DNA of 64,000 nt from positions 868,001-932,000 of the forward strand of contig NW_021629784.1 in NCBI RefSeq assembly GCF_900700375.1, read 5' to 3'. A model generated the notes under the pieces. It had not been told where the DNA came from, did not search any database, and was given only the letters and a program-made list of their open reading frames with translations. Source of the DNA: Denticeps clupeoides. Lineage: Eukaryota > Chordata > Actinopteri > Clupeiformes > Denticipitidae. Shown here piece after piece: positions 24,423 through 41,113 of this stretch (position 1 is the first letter of the stretch; each line of letters opens with the position of its first letter). A program made the position numbers and the translations under genes.

Positions 24423-25500
24423 CAGCAACAGTGAGGCAGTAGTGGCCTAACAGGTAAGGAAGTGGACACGTAACCGAAGGATTGCGGGTTCTGATTCCAA
24501 ACCATCAAGATGCCACTGAGGCCGGTCCGGCTCTAAATTGGCTCTAAATAAACGTCCTACCCCCTTAAATCAAACAACTAAAATAAATATATTTATATAT
24601 GTACAGTCAATGGGGGATTAGTCCATTATTCTTCTCCCAGTTTCAGTCTGATAGAGAATTGTTTCTTTCTTGATCCTGCAAACACCACTGTGACACCTGT
24701 CTGCTGCAGTCCACTGAAAGAACTGTGTCTGTCAGACCCCGAGACTTGACCAACTCTTTTAAATTTGTTAATATCGGCAATAGTGAGAAATGTGAGAAAA
24801 CTTGTGGTCAGGGGGGGGTTACGTGTCTCAGTGACTCTAAGAGCAAAATCAGCAGAAGCTCAGTCTTCAGGATGGACAAGTTGGACAATTCTTATGGTAG
24901 AAGCCTGACAAATTGCATCCAATTATATGACAAAAACAATATCCACCCCATCTCACCCATTTCTTGCCTCAGTCCCACTATGTGCCCCCTTCACATTCTG
25001 TCTGCCCCCTCTTATATTCCTGTCTACAACCGGCCTTCGCTGAGGTCCTGTCAGGATTGGCTCCAGGTGAGGTTGCCAGCTGGGGTCAATTCTGACAGCT
25101 GTTAAAAACCTCTGACTCCGCCTCTCTGCAGGGACGACATTTTTGTGAACTTTGGTGAACGTGTGTACTTTGAGTTCTGGCAATCGCCACACGCCTGCGA
25201 GTGGCGACGCCGGCAAGTTTGTGTTTTTCCCCTTTATTTCCCTGTTCTCAGCCATCGCGATGGTGTTTATTTGTGTTTCTTTAATAAAATCCCTTTCCCA
25301 GCATGTCCCGCCTCTGCGCTTCCTCCCCCCGTCAGCTCGCGGTCGTGACAGGTCCCCATAAGCAAAGCACTGTTCCCACACACTGCTCCCCGGGCACCTT
25401 TCATGGCTGCCCACTGATCACTAAATGTGATGGGTTAAATGAAGAGGAAACATCGCTGTGCTTGCTGTGTATCACAATGACAAAAAACAATCAATTTCAC
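24423..25500 (+). mobile_element. SINE family A split by an LTR-type fossil
   Basis: The SINE head (24423-24520, box A GGCCTAACAGGTAAGG, then TGCCACTGAG) and its body (25351-25500, AGCAAAGCACTGTTCCC onward) are separated by about 830 bp that do not belong to the SINE. The pieces are collinear with intact copies at 20118 and 43490. Confidence 0.7.
24521..25350 (+). mobile_element. LTR-type fossil inside a SINE
   Basis: The right part (about 25040-25350) has an LTR-like layout: a polyadenylation signal (AATAAA near 25283), a GC-rich block CATGTCCCGCCTCTGCGCTT and an end in GTGACA. The same block occurs at 26.86-27.04 kb. The left boundary is unclear. No coding part recognised; old and incomplete. 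Confidence 0.45.
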
Positions 25501-25970
25501 AGGAAGCCAGTGGAGTGGTGAAGGAGAATTTGTGAAGGTTGAAAATAAGTCTTGCTACAGCGTTCTAGATCAGCTGGAAAGGTACAGTAGCACTTAAATG
25601 CAGACAAACCACAAGTGAGTTCCCATAGTCCAGCTTGGAGATGACCAGAGATTGGACAAGTATCTCAGTAGCCTGTGTCGACATGACTACCAAAGAAGGT
25701 TCTGACAATGCACTTAACTGTCATCATGTATTGTTTTCTGGTTGCAAATGGCCATAACCTCAAAATACCTAAAATTTAGCTTTTTAGGAATAAGATACAA
25801 TGCTAACTGCAACAGCTACAACTGTCAAGGGCATCCCAAGCTTTCCTATCATCTTATGTTAGGTACTTCTCCAATTATTAAGCCTTGCTGGGTCCTGGTG
25901 GTCGACCTACAATAAGTTTACTTCAACAGGGTCTTTTGAGTTTACAGACACCTGCATGTGTGATGTAACC

Positions 25971-26260
25971 TCATAGTGTTGGATGTACTCCAACAAGCTC
26001 CAGTATAAGTGAACAGCAAAAACACACAAATAAACACAATACCCCAAAGTTATGTGCAGTGACAGAGGGAGATTGGAGAATTTTTAAGATCCTGTTGAGG
26101 GGAAGAATCAGCAGGAGGAATAGCAGTTTAGTTTTGTTTGGGTTGAGTTTCAGATGATGTGCTGCCATCCAGGAGATCTTGGTGGACACGTGTACATCTG
26201 ATGGTGGAAAAGAGAAGATGAGTTGGGTGTCATCTGCAAAAATTATATATGTCAGCATTA
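25971..26260 (-). mobile_element. LINE reverse-transcriptase fragment
   Basis: Minus-strand translation holds IIFADDTQLIFSFPPSD and then WMAAHHLKLNPNKTKLLF. This is the catalytic [FY]ADD box and the following L-LN--KTE-L motif of CR1/L2-group LINEs. Only about 95 codons remain. Confidence 0.8.
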
Positions 26261-26859
26261 AATTTATAAAACCTCAATAATACACCCAAAAGGATAATCC
26301 CGTACAATCCCGTAAAATATGTAGACTCTATATAACCTTCAGTGTAAAACAAGGAAAATAAGAACAAAAACCTATTTTATTTATTTTATTTTAGTAAATT
26401 TTTTTGCAAATAAATGTTTCAATTGTATTCAATTGTATTTAATTTATTCTTTAAATGCGTATATATGTGGGAAGGAACTTTGGTTGGCGGGTACCTGCCT
26501 TGTCTTGGACACATGCAGGGGGGCTTCAGTGAAAAAAAGGTTTGGGAGCCACTGTTCTAGGATATTAGAGAGAAAAGGTAGGATGGATTGGAAGTGGAAG
26601 TCTTAAGGTTCTGGATGATTCTAGCCCTTTTGAAGGCTGTTAGGAAAAGACCAGTTATGGAATTTTTAATGATAGAAGTGATGAAGGGCGGGTTGTCATG
26701 AGATGATTAAAATATTACTTTGTCTTATATCTGTCAAATGAACATGACACATAACATAAATACATGATACAAAAGACAAATTACCAATCAGTCGAAAATT
26801 GTCTGGATTAGCTGCACCTGGAAACACACCTGGGACCTATCCGGATGGCGGTTAAACGG

Positions 26860-27045
26860 CACTGTGGATCAGCCCACTGTTGTGTAGTGTTGTTTTTCAG
26901 CTCAGGCAATGGCTACATGCCTGCGGGTTTGTTTATGTTTTCCCCTTTTTGTTTCCCGTTTTTGGCCCTCGTGCTGTTTAATTTGTATTTAATAAATCAC
27001 CGTTCCCAGCATGTCCCGCCTCTGCGCTTCCTTCCCCCGCGGACA
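26860..27045 (+). mobile_element. LTR-type fragment related to 25.04-25.35 kb
   Basis: Shares AATAAA followed by TTCCCAGCATGTCCCGCCTC and the CTGCGCTTCCT-CCCCC block with the fragment at 25040-25350, but the rest has diverged. Old LTR remnant; the partner parts are missing. Confidence 0.45.
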
Positions 27046-27721
27046 AGACAAAATGGGGGGTTACGTGGGGCCGTGCTTTCTGAGACACTGTATTTATCTG
27101 TCTGTCTGGTTGTGTCATGTGTTAGCTTCTTTTTTTGATTTGATCTTTATGATAAACTTTAATAATAAAATATTTTTTAAAAAATGTGCTGAAACCGAAG
27201 TATCAAATCTACATGAAAAATAACATGATAATGATAATGTGTTTCCTTTCTTGGACGGCTTTTGGCAATGAACATCTAGCTACATTAAATTAATGTTGAA
27301 TAAGAAATTAAATTTCCCAGGCAAACTCAATGATTCTGAAATTACAGAAGTTTGCAGGTTCACAGCTGTAACCTTCCTACAGCATGGTCAGTCAGAATGA
27401 GGAAATACTGACAACTGAAAACAAGGCCTGGATTTGTCTACAATGTCCAGGGGTGATGAACTACAGTATGATTTGCACGTATACTATTCCATCATTAAGA
27501 TAAATTATTACAGTGGATGAATGAATGTAAAAACTGGTGTTTTTGTCTTTTTTTTCCTGTCTTCCTGCCAGGTGAAAAGAAGTTTCATTTGATCCCTTCA
27601 TTGCACCATTCAGCAGCCTGTTACAAAGCACAGACACACAACTTGTTGATTTTTTTTTTCTTTATTTTTAACTGAACTGGAAACCGACAAGCATGACCTT
27701 GGAATATGAGAAAAACTGATC

Positions 27722-29916
<2,195 letters not shown>

Positions 29917-30071
29917 CTGGAGAACACAGAGAGTTCATCAGAGACAATCACATTCAGCAGCAACCACAAATGAGGTGAACATTGCTGTATTCTAAATAAA
30001 AACACAAACAAACAAAAAAAACCCGTCCACAACCATTCGCGGAATCGCGAATGAAAGGAGGAGCTGCAATT

Positions 30072-30082
30072 GAAACTGAAAC
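30072..30082 (-). promoter_or_regulatory. ISRE upstream of psmb8F
   Basis: GAAACTGAAAC on the plus strand (GTTTCAGTTTC on the gene strand) fits the interferon-stimulated response element GAAANNGAAAC. It matches GAAACTGAAAG in the same place upstream of psmb8A (38476). Confidence 0.65.
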
Positions 30083-30089
30083 GATTCTG

Positions 30090-31185
30090 AAGATTTAATT
30101 TCAATAAAAAATTAAGCTCATCACTCTGCTTTAATTAAAGCAGGGTGCACAGTGTGGAAGGGGATGGATGAGGGTGAAAATGCAAACTTAAGACTTAAAA
30201 CTCAAAGTTTATTGCCTTCATTAGCAGGCTTGATTTCTGTTCATGATACTTATCAGCCAGTTTTTTCTGGACCAATTAGAAACTGCGGTGTGTAGCGGTT
30301 CTTCTTCTGCGTTGTGTAATTTTTTAATTTCTTTTCTTGAACCGTAATGACGAGCCGACACCCACGAGATTTTCCGTGCAAACTGTATTCTGTACAAAAG
30401 CGAGGTCACATCAGAACATCGCGTCACAAATCGCGTATCTCTGCACCTATCTCTACAATATACAGTAATAACAGAACATTAAAATATTCACAAAGTAACA
30501 CGCATGCAAAATATTCCGAATATGTACATAAATTAAAACAGAAGCAATAACTTTTTACACACAAGCCCCACGCACCTCTCACAGCTCATGCCATGTGTCC
30601 AAGAGAACTAAACCGGGTCTCCAACCCACTAACCCAAGGGCACGGCCGCATCCAACCACTTTTCGGGGGGGGATCAAAGTTTTTAGAACCCACATAACTT
30701 TTTATAAGAATCATAAATTGAACAAACAAAAATACAGAAACATATTTAACATAACCAGAAACATTAACACATTTTAACATTCTACAATTAAACAAACACC
30801 CTGATTGTTGTTATAATTCCCTTACCCACATCAGAATACAGGTAAACAAAATAAAAGTCTTTAGAAAATAAGAAAATAAAAGACACAAGAAAGAAGAAAT
30901 ACATTTATAAATCTAGTGTAACCATTTAACTCCGGCACACATGCAAACTTCATATTTTCAGGTTTTTTATTTCCTGGTGGAGGATCACAAAGCATAATTT
31001 TGTTTCTTCCTGGTCTGTGCATCCCTCATGTTTTTGGTTTTGAAAATGTACAAAAGAACATCAACATGTGAAAACTGACTACGTGAATATTAATAAAGTA
31101 CATCAGAAATGTATTCAGCTTAAAGATTTCCTTCCAGAAAATAAGTGCACATGAACTTTTCAGATAACTGCAGTCTGTGCAGAAC
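30090..31185. other. AT-rich spacer between psmb8F and the psmb13 remnant
   Basis: No gene or recognisable repeat family seen. Confidence 0.55.
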
Positions 31186-31189
31186 TGCT

Positions 31190-31606
31190 TTTATAGTAGG
31201 TGTGAGTAGGAGGGTTATTCCGTGTCCATCTTCTGAATGCTGCAGTTCTATAGGCTCCACCTTCTCTCTCAAATCTGGGGTTGTACCTGGCTTGTACTTA
31301 TACCTTCCTGGCCTTGGAGAGAAAGAGAGCGATGTTACATATAATATAAAGGTAAAAAATATTATGAGCTAACTATAAATCTATGCCTACATCACTTACC
31401 TCTGGTCTTTAAACTCAGACTCTTGATATGGTCTGATGTAGTCAACCCCTTGCCTATTGATAACACACAGATCCACGTTGCCATCATGATGCCAGCATGG
31501 ATGGCACTGCATACTAATGTTTTTGCCTCCTCCAGCTTAAAGAGACAAGGTACTAGTGCTTACCAATAGCCAGAAATGGCACTTCATCAACGCTTCCATA
31601 AGGAAT
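31190..31606 (-). pseudogene. psmb13 remnant (exons 5, 7 and 8)
   Basis: Minus-strand pieces match intact psmb13 at 39162-39850: last exon 31190-31300 ([15 protein letters not shown]), penultimate exon about 31401-31535 ([16 protein letters not shown]), and the end of exon 5 about 31563-31606 (PYGSV-EVPFLA). The 59-bp exon 6 is missing. A deletion of about 19 bp shifts frame in the penultimate exon, and the C-terminal codons have drifted. The fragment stops at about 31606, where LINE sequence begins, so exons 1-4 are gone. It stands upstream of psmb8F just as psmb13 stands upstream of psmb8A, so it is the second half of a duplicated psmb8-psmb13 block. Confidence 0.85.
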
Positions 31607-31609
31607 GCA

Positions 31610-32048
31610 AAATCATGTGCAAAATTAGCAGAATGTTAGTAGGTGCTTAATGTGTATTGTTGTTGAGTTTATCAGTTTTTCGATAATGGCAGTTGAGAGT
31701 TGAGAGCTCTGGCTTCTTGGGGGAAGAAGCTCTTGCAGTGTCTGGAAGTTACAGTTCTGATGCTGCGGAACTGTCTGCCGGAAGGTAGGAGGGGGAACAG
31801 GGCATATGAGGGGTGGTGAGAGTCCTTCATTACGTTCCAAGCTCACTCTGGCTCGGAATCCAGCAGATGTTTTATCTCCTCTCTGTAAGCAGACTCATCA
31901 TTGTTGTTGATGAGACCCACTACCGTGGTGTCATCTGCAAACTTGATAATGTGGTTCGAACTGTACTGTGCAGCACAGTCGTGTGTCAACAGAGAAAATG
32001 CTGGTTGGTTTCTAAGCAGGTAGATAAACATGTTTACCTATGTTTTTC
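31610..32048 (-). mobile_element. LINE reverse-transcriptase fragment (Rex1/CR1 group)
   Basis: Minus-strand translation includes IIKFADDTTVVGLINNNDES, the catalytic FADD box of this LINE group. The part at 31640-31830 resembles 59985-60175. It separates the psmb13 remnant from the gene C duplication. Confidence 0.75.
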
Positions 32049-32054
32049 CCTCCC

Positions 32055-35018
32055 CAGCCAGGATAAAGCCTGAAACTCTGGAAGTAAATGTGGAGGCGCG
32101 GTGTAAACTGGTGTCATGGCTGCTCGCCAGGTTTTTATCGGTTCTGCTGCTGAGTCTCTGCGCCACATAAACTGAAGAAAATGAGGAAAAATTCAACACT
32201 GAAGCTTCACTTCCGCAGGCAGAGGAGTGTGTGTTATTCACACAGTAAAGTACAGAGGTTCACACACATGAAGAGAGAGGGGAGGAGAGAAGAAGCAGGA
32301 GGTCTTCACTCCTCCAGAAGAAGAAGAAGTGAGAGAGGAGATCTTGTACTCATGGAATTCTGGAGAACCAAGAAACTTGATCAGACCAAGAACGTGCGAC
32401 TTGAGACCCGCAAATACAAAATCTAGAAATAAGGTCAGCAGAACAGAAGTGAGAAGGTTGGTCTGGTCTCCACACCCTGATCTGGGTTTCATGTGCAGCA
32501 GAATCGGCAGAAACCGGGAGAAACTGGTTCGGTGTCGTGTATTGTCGTGTATTGATGATACGTTCACAGGTAGAAGTTAAATAAAAGACATTTTATTTGT
32601 AAAATAAGTGGGAGCATGACGATGATTTAAATAAATCCATCATCATCATCTTAGATAAACTCTATGTGGTTTGTCATTTCTGTGTTGTCCCATTCTGCAC
32701 TTTGTGCATCTTATTTGTACCAAAACACAGTGGAAAATTGAGGAATGAGGACACATTTAAAAAAATTAATTTCAAATAATTAATTACTTTTCAGTATGTA
32801 TGAGCAGCAGAAGTTACATGTTGAGAGGCTACATGAGTTAGAAATGGTTCTGTCAGTAAATGTGAATGTACAACTGTTTACTATAACTATAAAATAATAA
32901 ACTCCTTAAAGCAGTTACTTATGAGACAGAACAAATAAATAAATTCATTTGCATATATAAACAGACTAAAACTAAAAATACATTAAAATCACACACTGGC
33001 ACAGATATAAACTCCCCCTCTGTCTTCTTTTCTCTTTACAGGAATCCACATTGTACAGAAGATGTACGGCTGTGAGTTGGATGATGAGACTGGAGCTACA
33101 GATGGATACGACCAGTATGGTTACAATGGAGCAGATTTTATCTCACTGGATTTGAGGAGCACATCTTATGTAGCTCCAGTTTCACAGGCTGTAAATACCA
33201 AACAGAAAAATGATGGAGCTACTGCTGAGTATCAGAAGAACTACCTGACCCAGACTTGTCTTGAATGGCTGAAGAAGTATGTTGACTATGGGAAGATCAG
33301 TCTGGAGAGAAAAGGTACAGCAGCACACAGAACAACGAGAAACACAAACGCTGAGACAGTTTATATGTTATTATTAAAATCAGAAAATATTTTATTGTTG
33401 TTTATATTTGCATTGTAAACATTGTTACAAACACATTAAATAAGCAAAAAACATCCAGTAAACCTGATAATGTAAAGAATAACATTTACTAACAACACAG
33501 TAAAACAGAGACAAAACATACACAGGAATCATCTACAAATGTAAAGTGTTTGTTGATTGATCTGTTTATATGAAGGTGTCCTGTCCCCCTCCTCTCTTCC
33601 TGTCTCTAGTTCCTCCTCAGGTGTCTCTGCTGCAGACAGACCCCTCCTCTCCAGTGGTCTGTCACACTACAGGTTTCTACCCTGATAAGGTGAAGATCAG
33701 CTGGCAGAAAGATGGACAGGACCTGCATGAAGATGTAAATGTTGGACGGAATGACGGAACCTTCCAGAAACGTGCAAAACTCAAAGTGACACCTGATGAG
33801 AGGAAGAAGAACCAGTTCACCTGTGTGGTGGAGCACAAGAGTGGAGACCCAATCCACATGATCCTGACTGAGGAGAAGATCAGGACCAACAGTGCAGGTA
33901 CAGGAGCTTCTAGCAGCAGACAGAAATTAATACTGAATACAGGAACTTTGAACATTTTAAAGTTGGTTAGAGAGAATCACACTGTGCAGAGTAAACTAAT
34001 TTAAAGAAATGTCTGTATAATTTTTTCTCCTTTACTTGTCATTATCTTAAAATGTTCTGTTCAGTTCTATTCTGAAGAAGACCTGTAACCATAAAAATAA
34101 TGGTAGTGACCACAAAAAAAATTACACTCCATACTAACTTCATATTCCTCCAGTATTGACCTGATTTGAATTGTATTTACCATCCTGCCCTTAAAAAGAC
34201 ATATAATTTCAACTCCTTTAAACAAAATGACACATATACAATCAATAATAAAATGAAAAAAAATACTCAATTATAAAAGATATATTTAAGAAACTGGTGA
34301 TGTTTTTCAGATGACTTACACATTAAACACAGAGCAAAATACAAAATCAATTTAAGAAGTTTCTGCGGATTCAAATATGTGCTTAAATGAATTTAAATTA
34401 CATTTTTTTTTAGAAATATTATGTTTTATGAAGAAACTGTGAAATTAATATAATAATGAAAATGTTTTAATGTTACTGCAGTTAATAATGTTCCAGGCAT
34501 CGTTGCTGGGTTGGTTGTTGCTGCTCTCGTTCTCATCGCTGTGGTTGTTGGTGTTGTGATGGTTGTGAAGAGAAGATCAGGTGAGAGAGATGCAGCAAAC
34601 AACATCAGTAACTTCTACACCAAACATGGTGTCATGTGGGGAAAATACTAATCAGTAAAATACTAAATACTTCTCTTTTATGCAGGTTACAAGAAGGCCA
34701 GACATGAGTATTACACTCATCTCAAAACATGAGAGAATATTTGTCTTTTAAAAATATTTGATCATTTGATCATAATGTTATATACTATAATGTAAAGAAT
34801 TATGCACAGTACAGATTTTTATTTGTTTTATGTTTTCAATTATACATTATTTCTGCTTTTCTGATGCAGGGTCTGACAGCTCTGGAGCAGAGCAAAAACT
34901 CACTATAGATGTCCGGCTTCATTCAAACCATTTCTGTATATTACAGATTAAAGCAGTGCATCAATATATATTAAGTGCATCAATTACAACCTACATGTTC
35001 ATAGAATACCTGCCATGA
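32055..35018 (+). pseudogene. MHC class I alpha chain (gene C), 5'-truncated copy
   Basis: Sequence from about 32055 on matches gene B from about 18.4 kb (inside intron 2) through the tail. Exon equivalents: alpha-2 33042-33314, alpha-3 33610-33897, transmembrane 34482-34580, short tail exon 34686-34703. There is no leader or alpha-1 exon between gene B and here, so the copy starts inside an intron with no class I promoter. Alpha-2 to transmembrane frames are open. Alpha-3 lacks 12 bp (DVNVG-RNDGT against DVDVGETLPNHDGT), shortening the loop that contacts CD8 in mammals. The short tail exon donor is ATGAGT instead of GTGAGT, and the acceptor region of the next exon is deleted, which would carry the frame on to 35018. 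Position 147 is Asn and 99 is Tyr as in gene B. Confidence 0.85.
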
Positions 35019-35785
35019 AGATATTATGATGCACTCAAAATGCAAATCAATACAATTCACATTTTTAAATTTAATATACTTTTTCCTCACAATATTTTTA
35101 ACTGAATTAAGGATGACAACTTTTAAGGGGGTATGAATCAGTTACACAAAATTTAAACCCAATTTTAATAGAACATTTTTTAGTAAAATCCACTGGGATG
35201 CACATTTATTAATAAAATGAAAAAATAGGATGCACTTTTCTATAAAATGACATCCTATTAAATAAGTATCATGTGAATAAAGCACTATATTTTGTTTTAT
35301 AAGTCAAGTATTGTAATAGTGTTGTAAATGTAGCCCCAATGCATTTATACAAATCAGCACGCTGATGATGCGGTAGTTTAAAATATGATCTTGTTTTGTT
35401 TGAAAGAGCACCAAATACAGATTCATGTTGAACATTCTAGCAAACTATTCTACATGAAGAAAAACAATTCATTGACTGTATCATCTACAGTATGATCTGC
35501 ATTAAACCATATAATTGTAAATTTAAAATAGATTATAGATATGTTGTGAATACAGTTTATGTTGTTTTGCCTTTTTCTGGAGGCCTTGAAGTTCCAGCAT
35601 CTTGTAACGTTGTAAGTCGCTCTAGATAAGCTCTAGATAAGTTGCTCCAAATGCCTTAAATGTAAATCTTAAATACTCTTTGCATTGTATAAATTTGAAT
35701 CAACACATCAAGTATGGTTTTAGACTGGTCTTTATGGTGACCTTCCCAGACAACAGATGAACATAAATATGGGGAAATCAGGGAA
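35019..35785. other. spacer between gene C and psmb8A, no gene seen
   Basis: AT-rich. A short degenerate SINE-tail scrap (GTAAGTCGCTCTAGATAAG) lies near 35610. Confidence 0.55.
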
Positions 35786-35789
35786 CTAT

Positions 35790-38373
<2,584 letters not shown>

Positions 38374-38475
38374 GGTGGATTCAGACTAACTAATTTAACC
38401 CCAAAAAAGAAGAAGCTAAATCTCCACGACCAGACACGGAAACACGATCGCGTGGGGAAGATGAGGGGAACCGTC

Positions 38476-38486
38476 GAAACTGAAAG
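38476..38486 (-). promoter_or_regulatory. ISRE of psmb8A
   Basis: GAAACTGAAAG on the plus strand, an IRF-binding element (GAAANNGAAA), about 103 bp upstream of the psmb8A start codon. Confidence 0.65.
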
Positions 38487-39161
38487 GATTCCGACTGGGA
38501 CGCGTTACTTTCGATTAGAAACGGCGCTTATCGTCAAACTTCAATCGCATGCAACGCGAAACGGGGGCCAAGAAGGAGAATGTACGTTCCGCGTGGGTTT
38601 AAAACGTCGCCTTTACTTAGACCTTCCATTTTCAGGACTCCTGCGTTTATTCACCTCACTTTTCACTAAATGTGTTAAGCATCGTGGACCAATGGGAGGC
38701 TGCGATGTTCTGCGTCATCTGTCTTTATGCAGACTTCACGTTTCCAGGTGTTTCTGCCCCTTTCCTGGCGGAGGTAAGCGTCATGACGCGGTGTATTCAT
38801 CTGTTATTTGGTTGTTGAGTGAGGGGGGCTTTGTGAACGTGAAAAAAAATAAAAATGAATAATAAAAATACAGTTGATGTTGTCAGCCCTCCTCCTGTCA
38901 AGATCGAGATGCACTAAATAATCACATGAAGCCAGTTTATTCAGCGTTCAGCATTCCTGCGCAGAATTATTTGTCAGTACCACAGAGCAAACCATCTTTA
39001 CATTTTAACACATGGCATCAGATGCCACGACTTGAAAGGTGAAAACTTTATTTCCCATTTGTTGCTCTCAAATAGGCAACAACTGGGTTAACAGGAAACG
39101 GTGATCCGTAGATTCAGTCCTGTGTTTCAGTGTAGCACACTTCAGCATTGGGCCAGGCCGG

Positions 39162-40937
39162 TTATGCGGTGTCCATCTTCTGCACGGTCTCCTGCATTAC
39201 CTCCACTTCCACAGGCTCTACATTCTCTCTCAAAATTGGGGTTGTGCCTGGCTTGTACTTATACCTTCCTTGCCTGAGAAGAAAATAATAGTAATAATAG
39301 TCACATTGCAATTTGTACAAGAACCCATCTGTAAAGGTGAAGTATGTTCTATGAAATATCTTACCTCTGGTCTTTAAACTCAGACTCTTGGTATGGTCTG
39401 ATGTAGTCCACCCCTTGCCTAGTGATAACACACAGATCCACGTTGCTGCCTGAGCCCAGGTCGCTCATGATGCCAGCATGGATGGCACTGCATACCAGCG
39501 TTTTTGCTTCATCCAGCTGAAGGAGACGTGAATACTTGTGTCCTCATAACTTTCCATTTGAAGTCAATACGTTGATGTATATACATACAAATATGTACCT
39601 CCAATCTGGGCTTAAAACCGTCTTCTAAAATTCCCATGGCAGCATGGTCTCCTGATCCTACACCAAACAGATAAATGTAATGACAACCCTCACCATGTTA
39701 GATAAATAAAACAAAATAAAAAATCAGTATTCACCCATAGCCAGATATGGAACCTCATTCACGCTTCCATAAGGACCAACACTGTAGAGATGACTGCCTG
39801 TGAAGTCCACTCCTCCCAAGATCAGAAAGGCTCCAATTTGGCCATGGTACCTGCAGAGAAAAAGTCAAACACTGATGATGAGCATTTCATGAATTTCATG
39901 GGAAATTCACTATTTGGCACACTTTTTAATTATAGATACTTATGTGCTATGAATAGTTTTCGTCAGATGTAGATGAATAATATGCTGATGAATATGGTAT
40001 CTCAATAACCAATGAAAATATTTGTGTGGGTTATTGCAATACTGTATTATTACTGTGATGTGAACACAGGGATGAGACGACCGCTTTGAGGGACACAATG
40101 GGTGTGAATTGGGACCAAAATAACAGCAGCATCTCTTGTCATAGTTGTATTGATAATGAACTGTTTAACACTGACCTGAAGAGCATGTCCTGTAGGATGC
40201 TGACTGCCATGATGACGCGTGGGTTCCTGCTGCTGTTCATGGAGAAGATGGTGAGGTTGGAGGACAGCAGGTCGGTGGTCTTCTCTGTATCAGCTGCAGT
40301 ACCTGCACCGCAGCAGCTGCACACAGAAAACAAAATGAACCTCACTTAATTATAATCACTAATAAAGAAATATTTCAAAGGAATACTCACTATATATTAG
40401 GAGCGATGTAATGTATTTTTGCACACATCTTGTCAGCCACAACCTCACTTGAAGTGGCCCTGGTGTCCGCTCCCAGCACCACACCATCCTGTGCATGAGG
40501 AGGAAAAAAACATTTATTCCGTAATTATGAACGTGCTGCTGAACAGCATCTTAGAAACTACCTTGTAAACAACTCCAGCAATCGTGGTCCCCGTTTTCAT
40601 CGGCTTGGGGGTCTTGGTCTTTCCATCTCCAAGCACATCCTCGAGTACAGCATTTCTGAGGGTCAGTCACATTGCAGCATGGTTACCATCCAGTAATCAT
40701 AATTTTACGATGGTCTGTAGGTTTACCATTGAAAAGTGACTCAAATAATAGTAGGTGCAACGAAATTATAATGCAGATAACTTTACTTTCACTTTTACCA
40801 CGAGACTTTTCGGAGCCTCTGCTGCTTTTGAAATATTTAAAACTGCAGAGGAACGCAGTGACCTGCCGCTCCTACCTTGCGGAGTTTTCGAAGTTGAACC
40901 CCGACGCTGGAAGCTCGAGAACGTTTGATAGCGCCAT
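39162..40937 (-). CDS. psmb13: psmb13-type proteasome beta subunit (beta2/beta2i-like)
   Basis: Paralogue of PSMB7/PSMB10, the trypsin-like beta2 subunits; teleosts have this extra gene in their MHC. Exons (minus): 40937-40876 ([10 protein letters not shown]), 40655-40562, 40488-40391, 40316-40176, 39850-39735, 39657-39599, 39516-39365, 39273-39162 (TAA). They sum to 834 nt, 277 residues, equal to PSMB7. The propeptide ends KPMKTG; mature Thr1 is residue 44 ([11 protein letters not shown]), Asp17 in GADTRAT, Lys33 in DKMCAK, and [11 protein letters not shown] carries the conserved late motif. The long C-terminal arm ([20 protein letters not shown]) is the beta2 feature that wraps the neighbouring beta3. 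Its start codon is 176 bp from that of psmb12, so the two share a promoter. AATAAA is at about 38936 (reverse). The symbol follows the zebrafish gene; psmb10 is the alternative. Confidence 0.92.
40784..40799 (-). promoter_or_regulatory. ISRE-like motif in psmb13 intron 1
   Basis: TTACTTTCACTTTTAC (gene strand GTAAAAGTGAAAGTAA) is close to the GAAANNGAAA rule with one mismatch. Confidence 0.4.
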
Positions 40938-41113
40938 GTCCACACGGGGAGAATTTCCTCGTTGTTCCCCGACACGGCAGGCTGGGAGGAGGGTGCAGTT
41001 ACAGTTTATGGTCGAAGGGGGTCGCTGTTCCCACCGTGTCGCCAAAACACCTCAAATCCGGCATGAAAGAGTCCTAAACTGCGCTTCCCTGTTCGCGAGG
41101 AGAACATCCAAAG
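40938..41113. promoter_or_regulatory. shared bidirectional promoter psmb13/psmb12
   Basis: Only 176 bp separate the two divergent start codons. GAGAATTTCC at 40949-40958 is one base from the NF-kappaB consensus GGGAATTTCC. No TATA box is seen. The layout recalls the shared TAP1/PSMB9 promoter of mammals, though with different genes. Confidence 0.6.

Larger units (their letters stand above)
22865..27700. other. repeat-rich spacer between gene B and the psmb8 block
   Basis: Holds SINE pieces, LTR-type fragments and a LINE reverse-transcriptase scrap, listed separately. About 25500-25720 also looks like dispersed repeat. I see no host gene. Short open frames here lack any recognisable domain. 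Confidence 0.65.
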
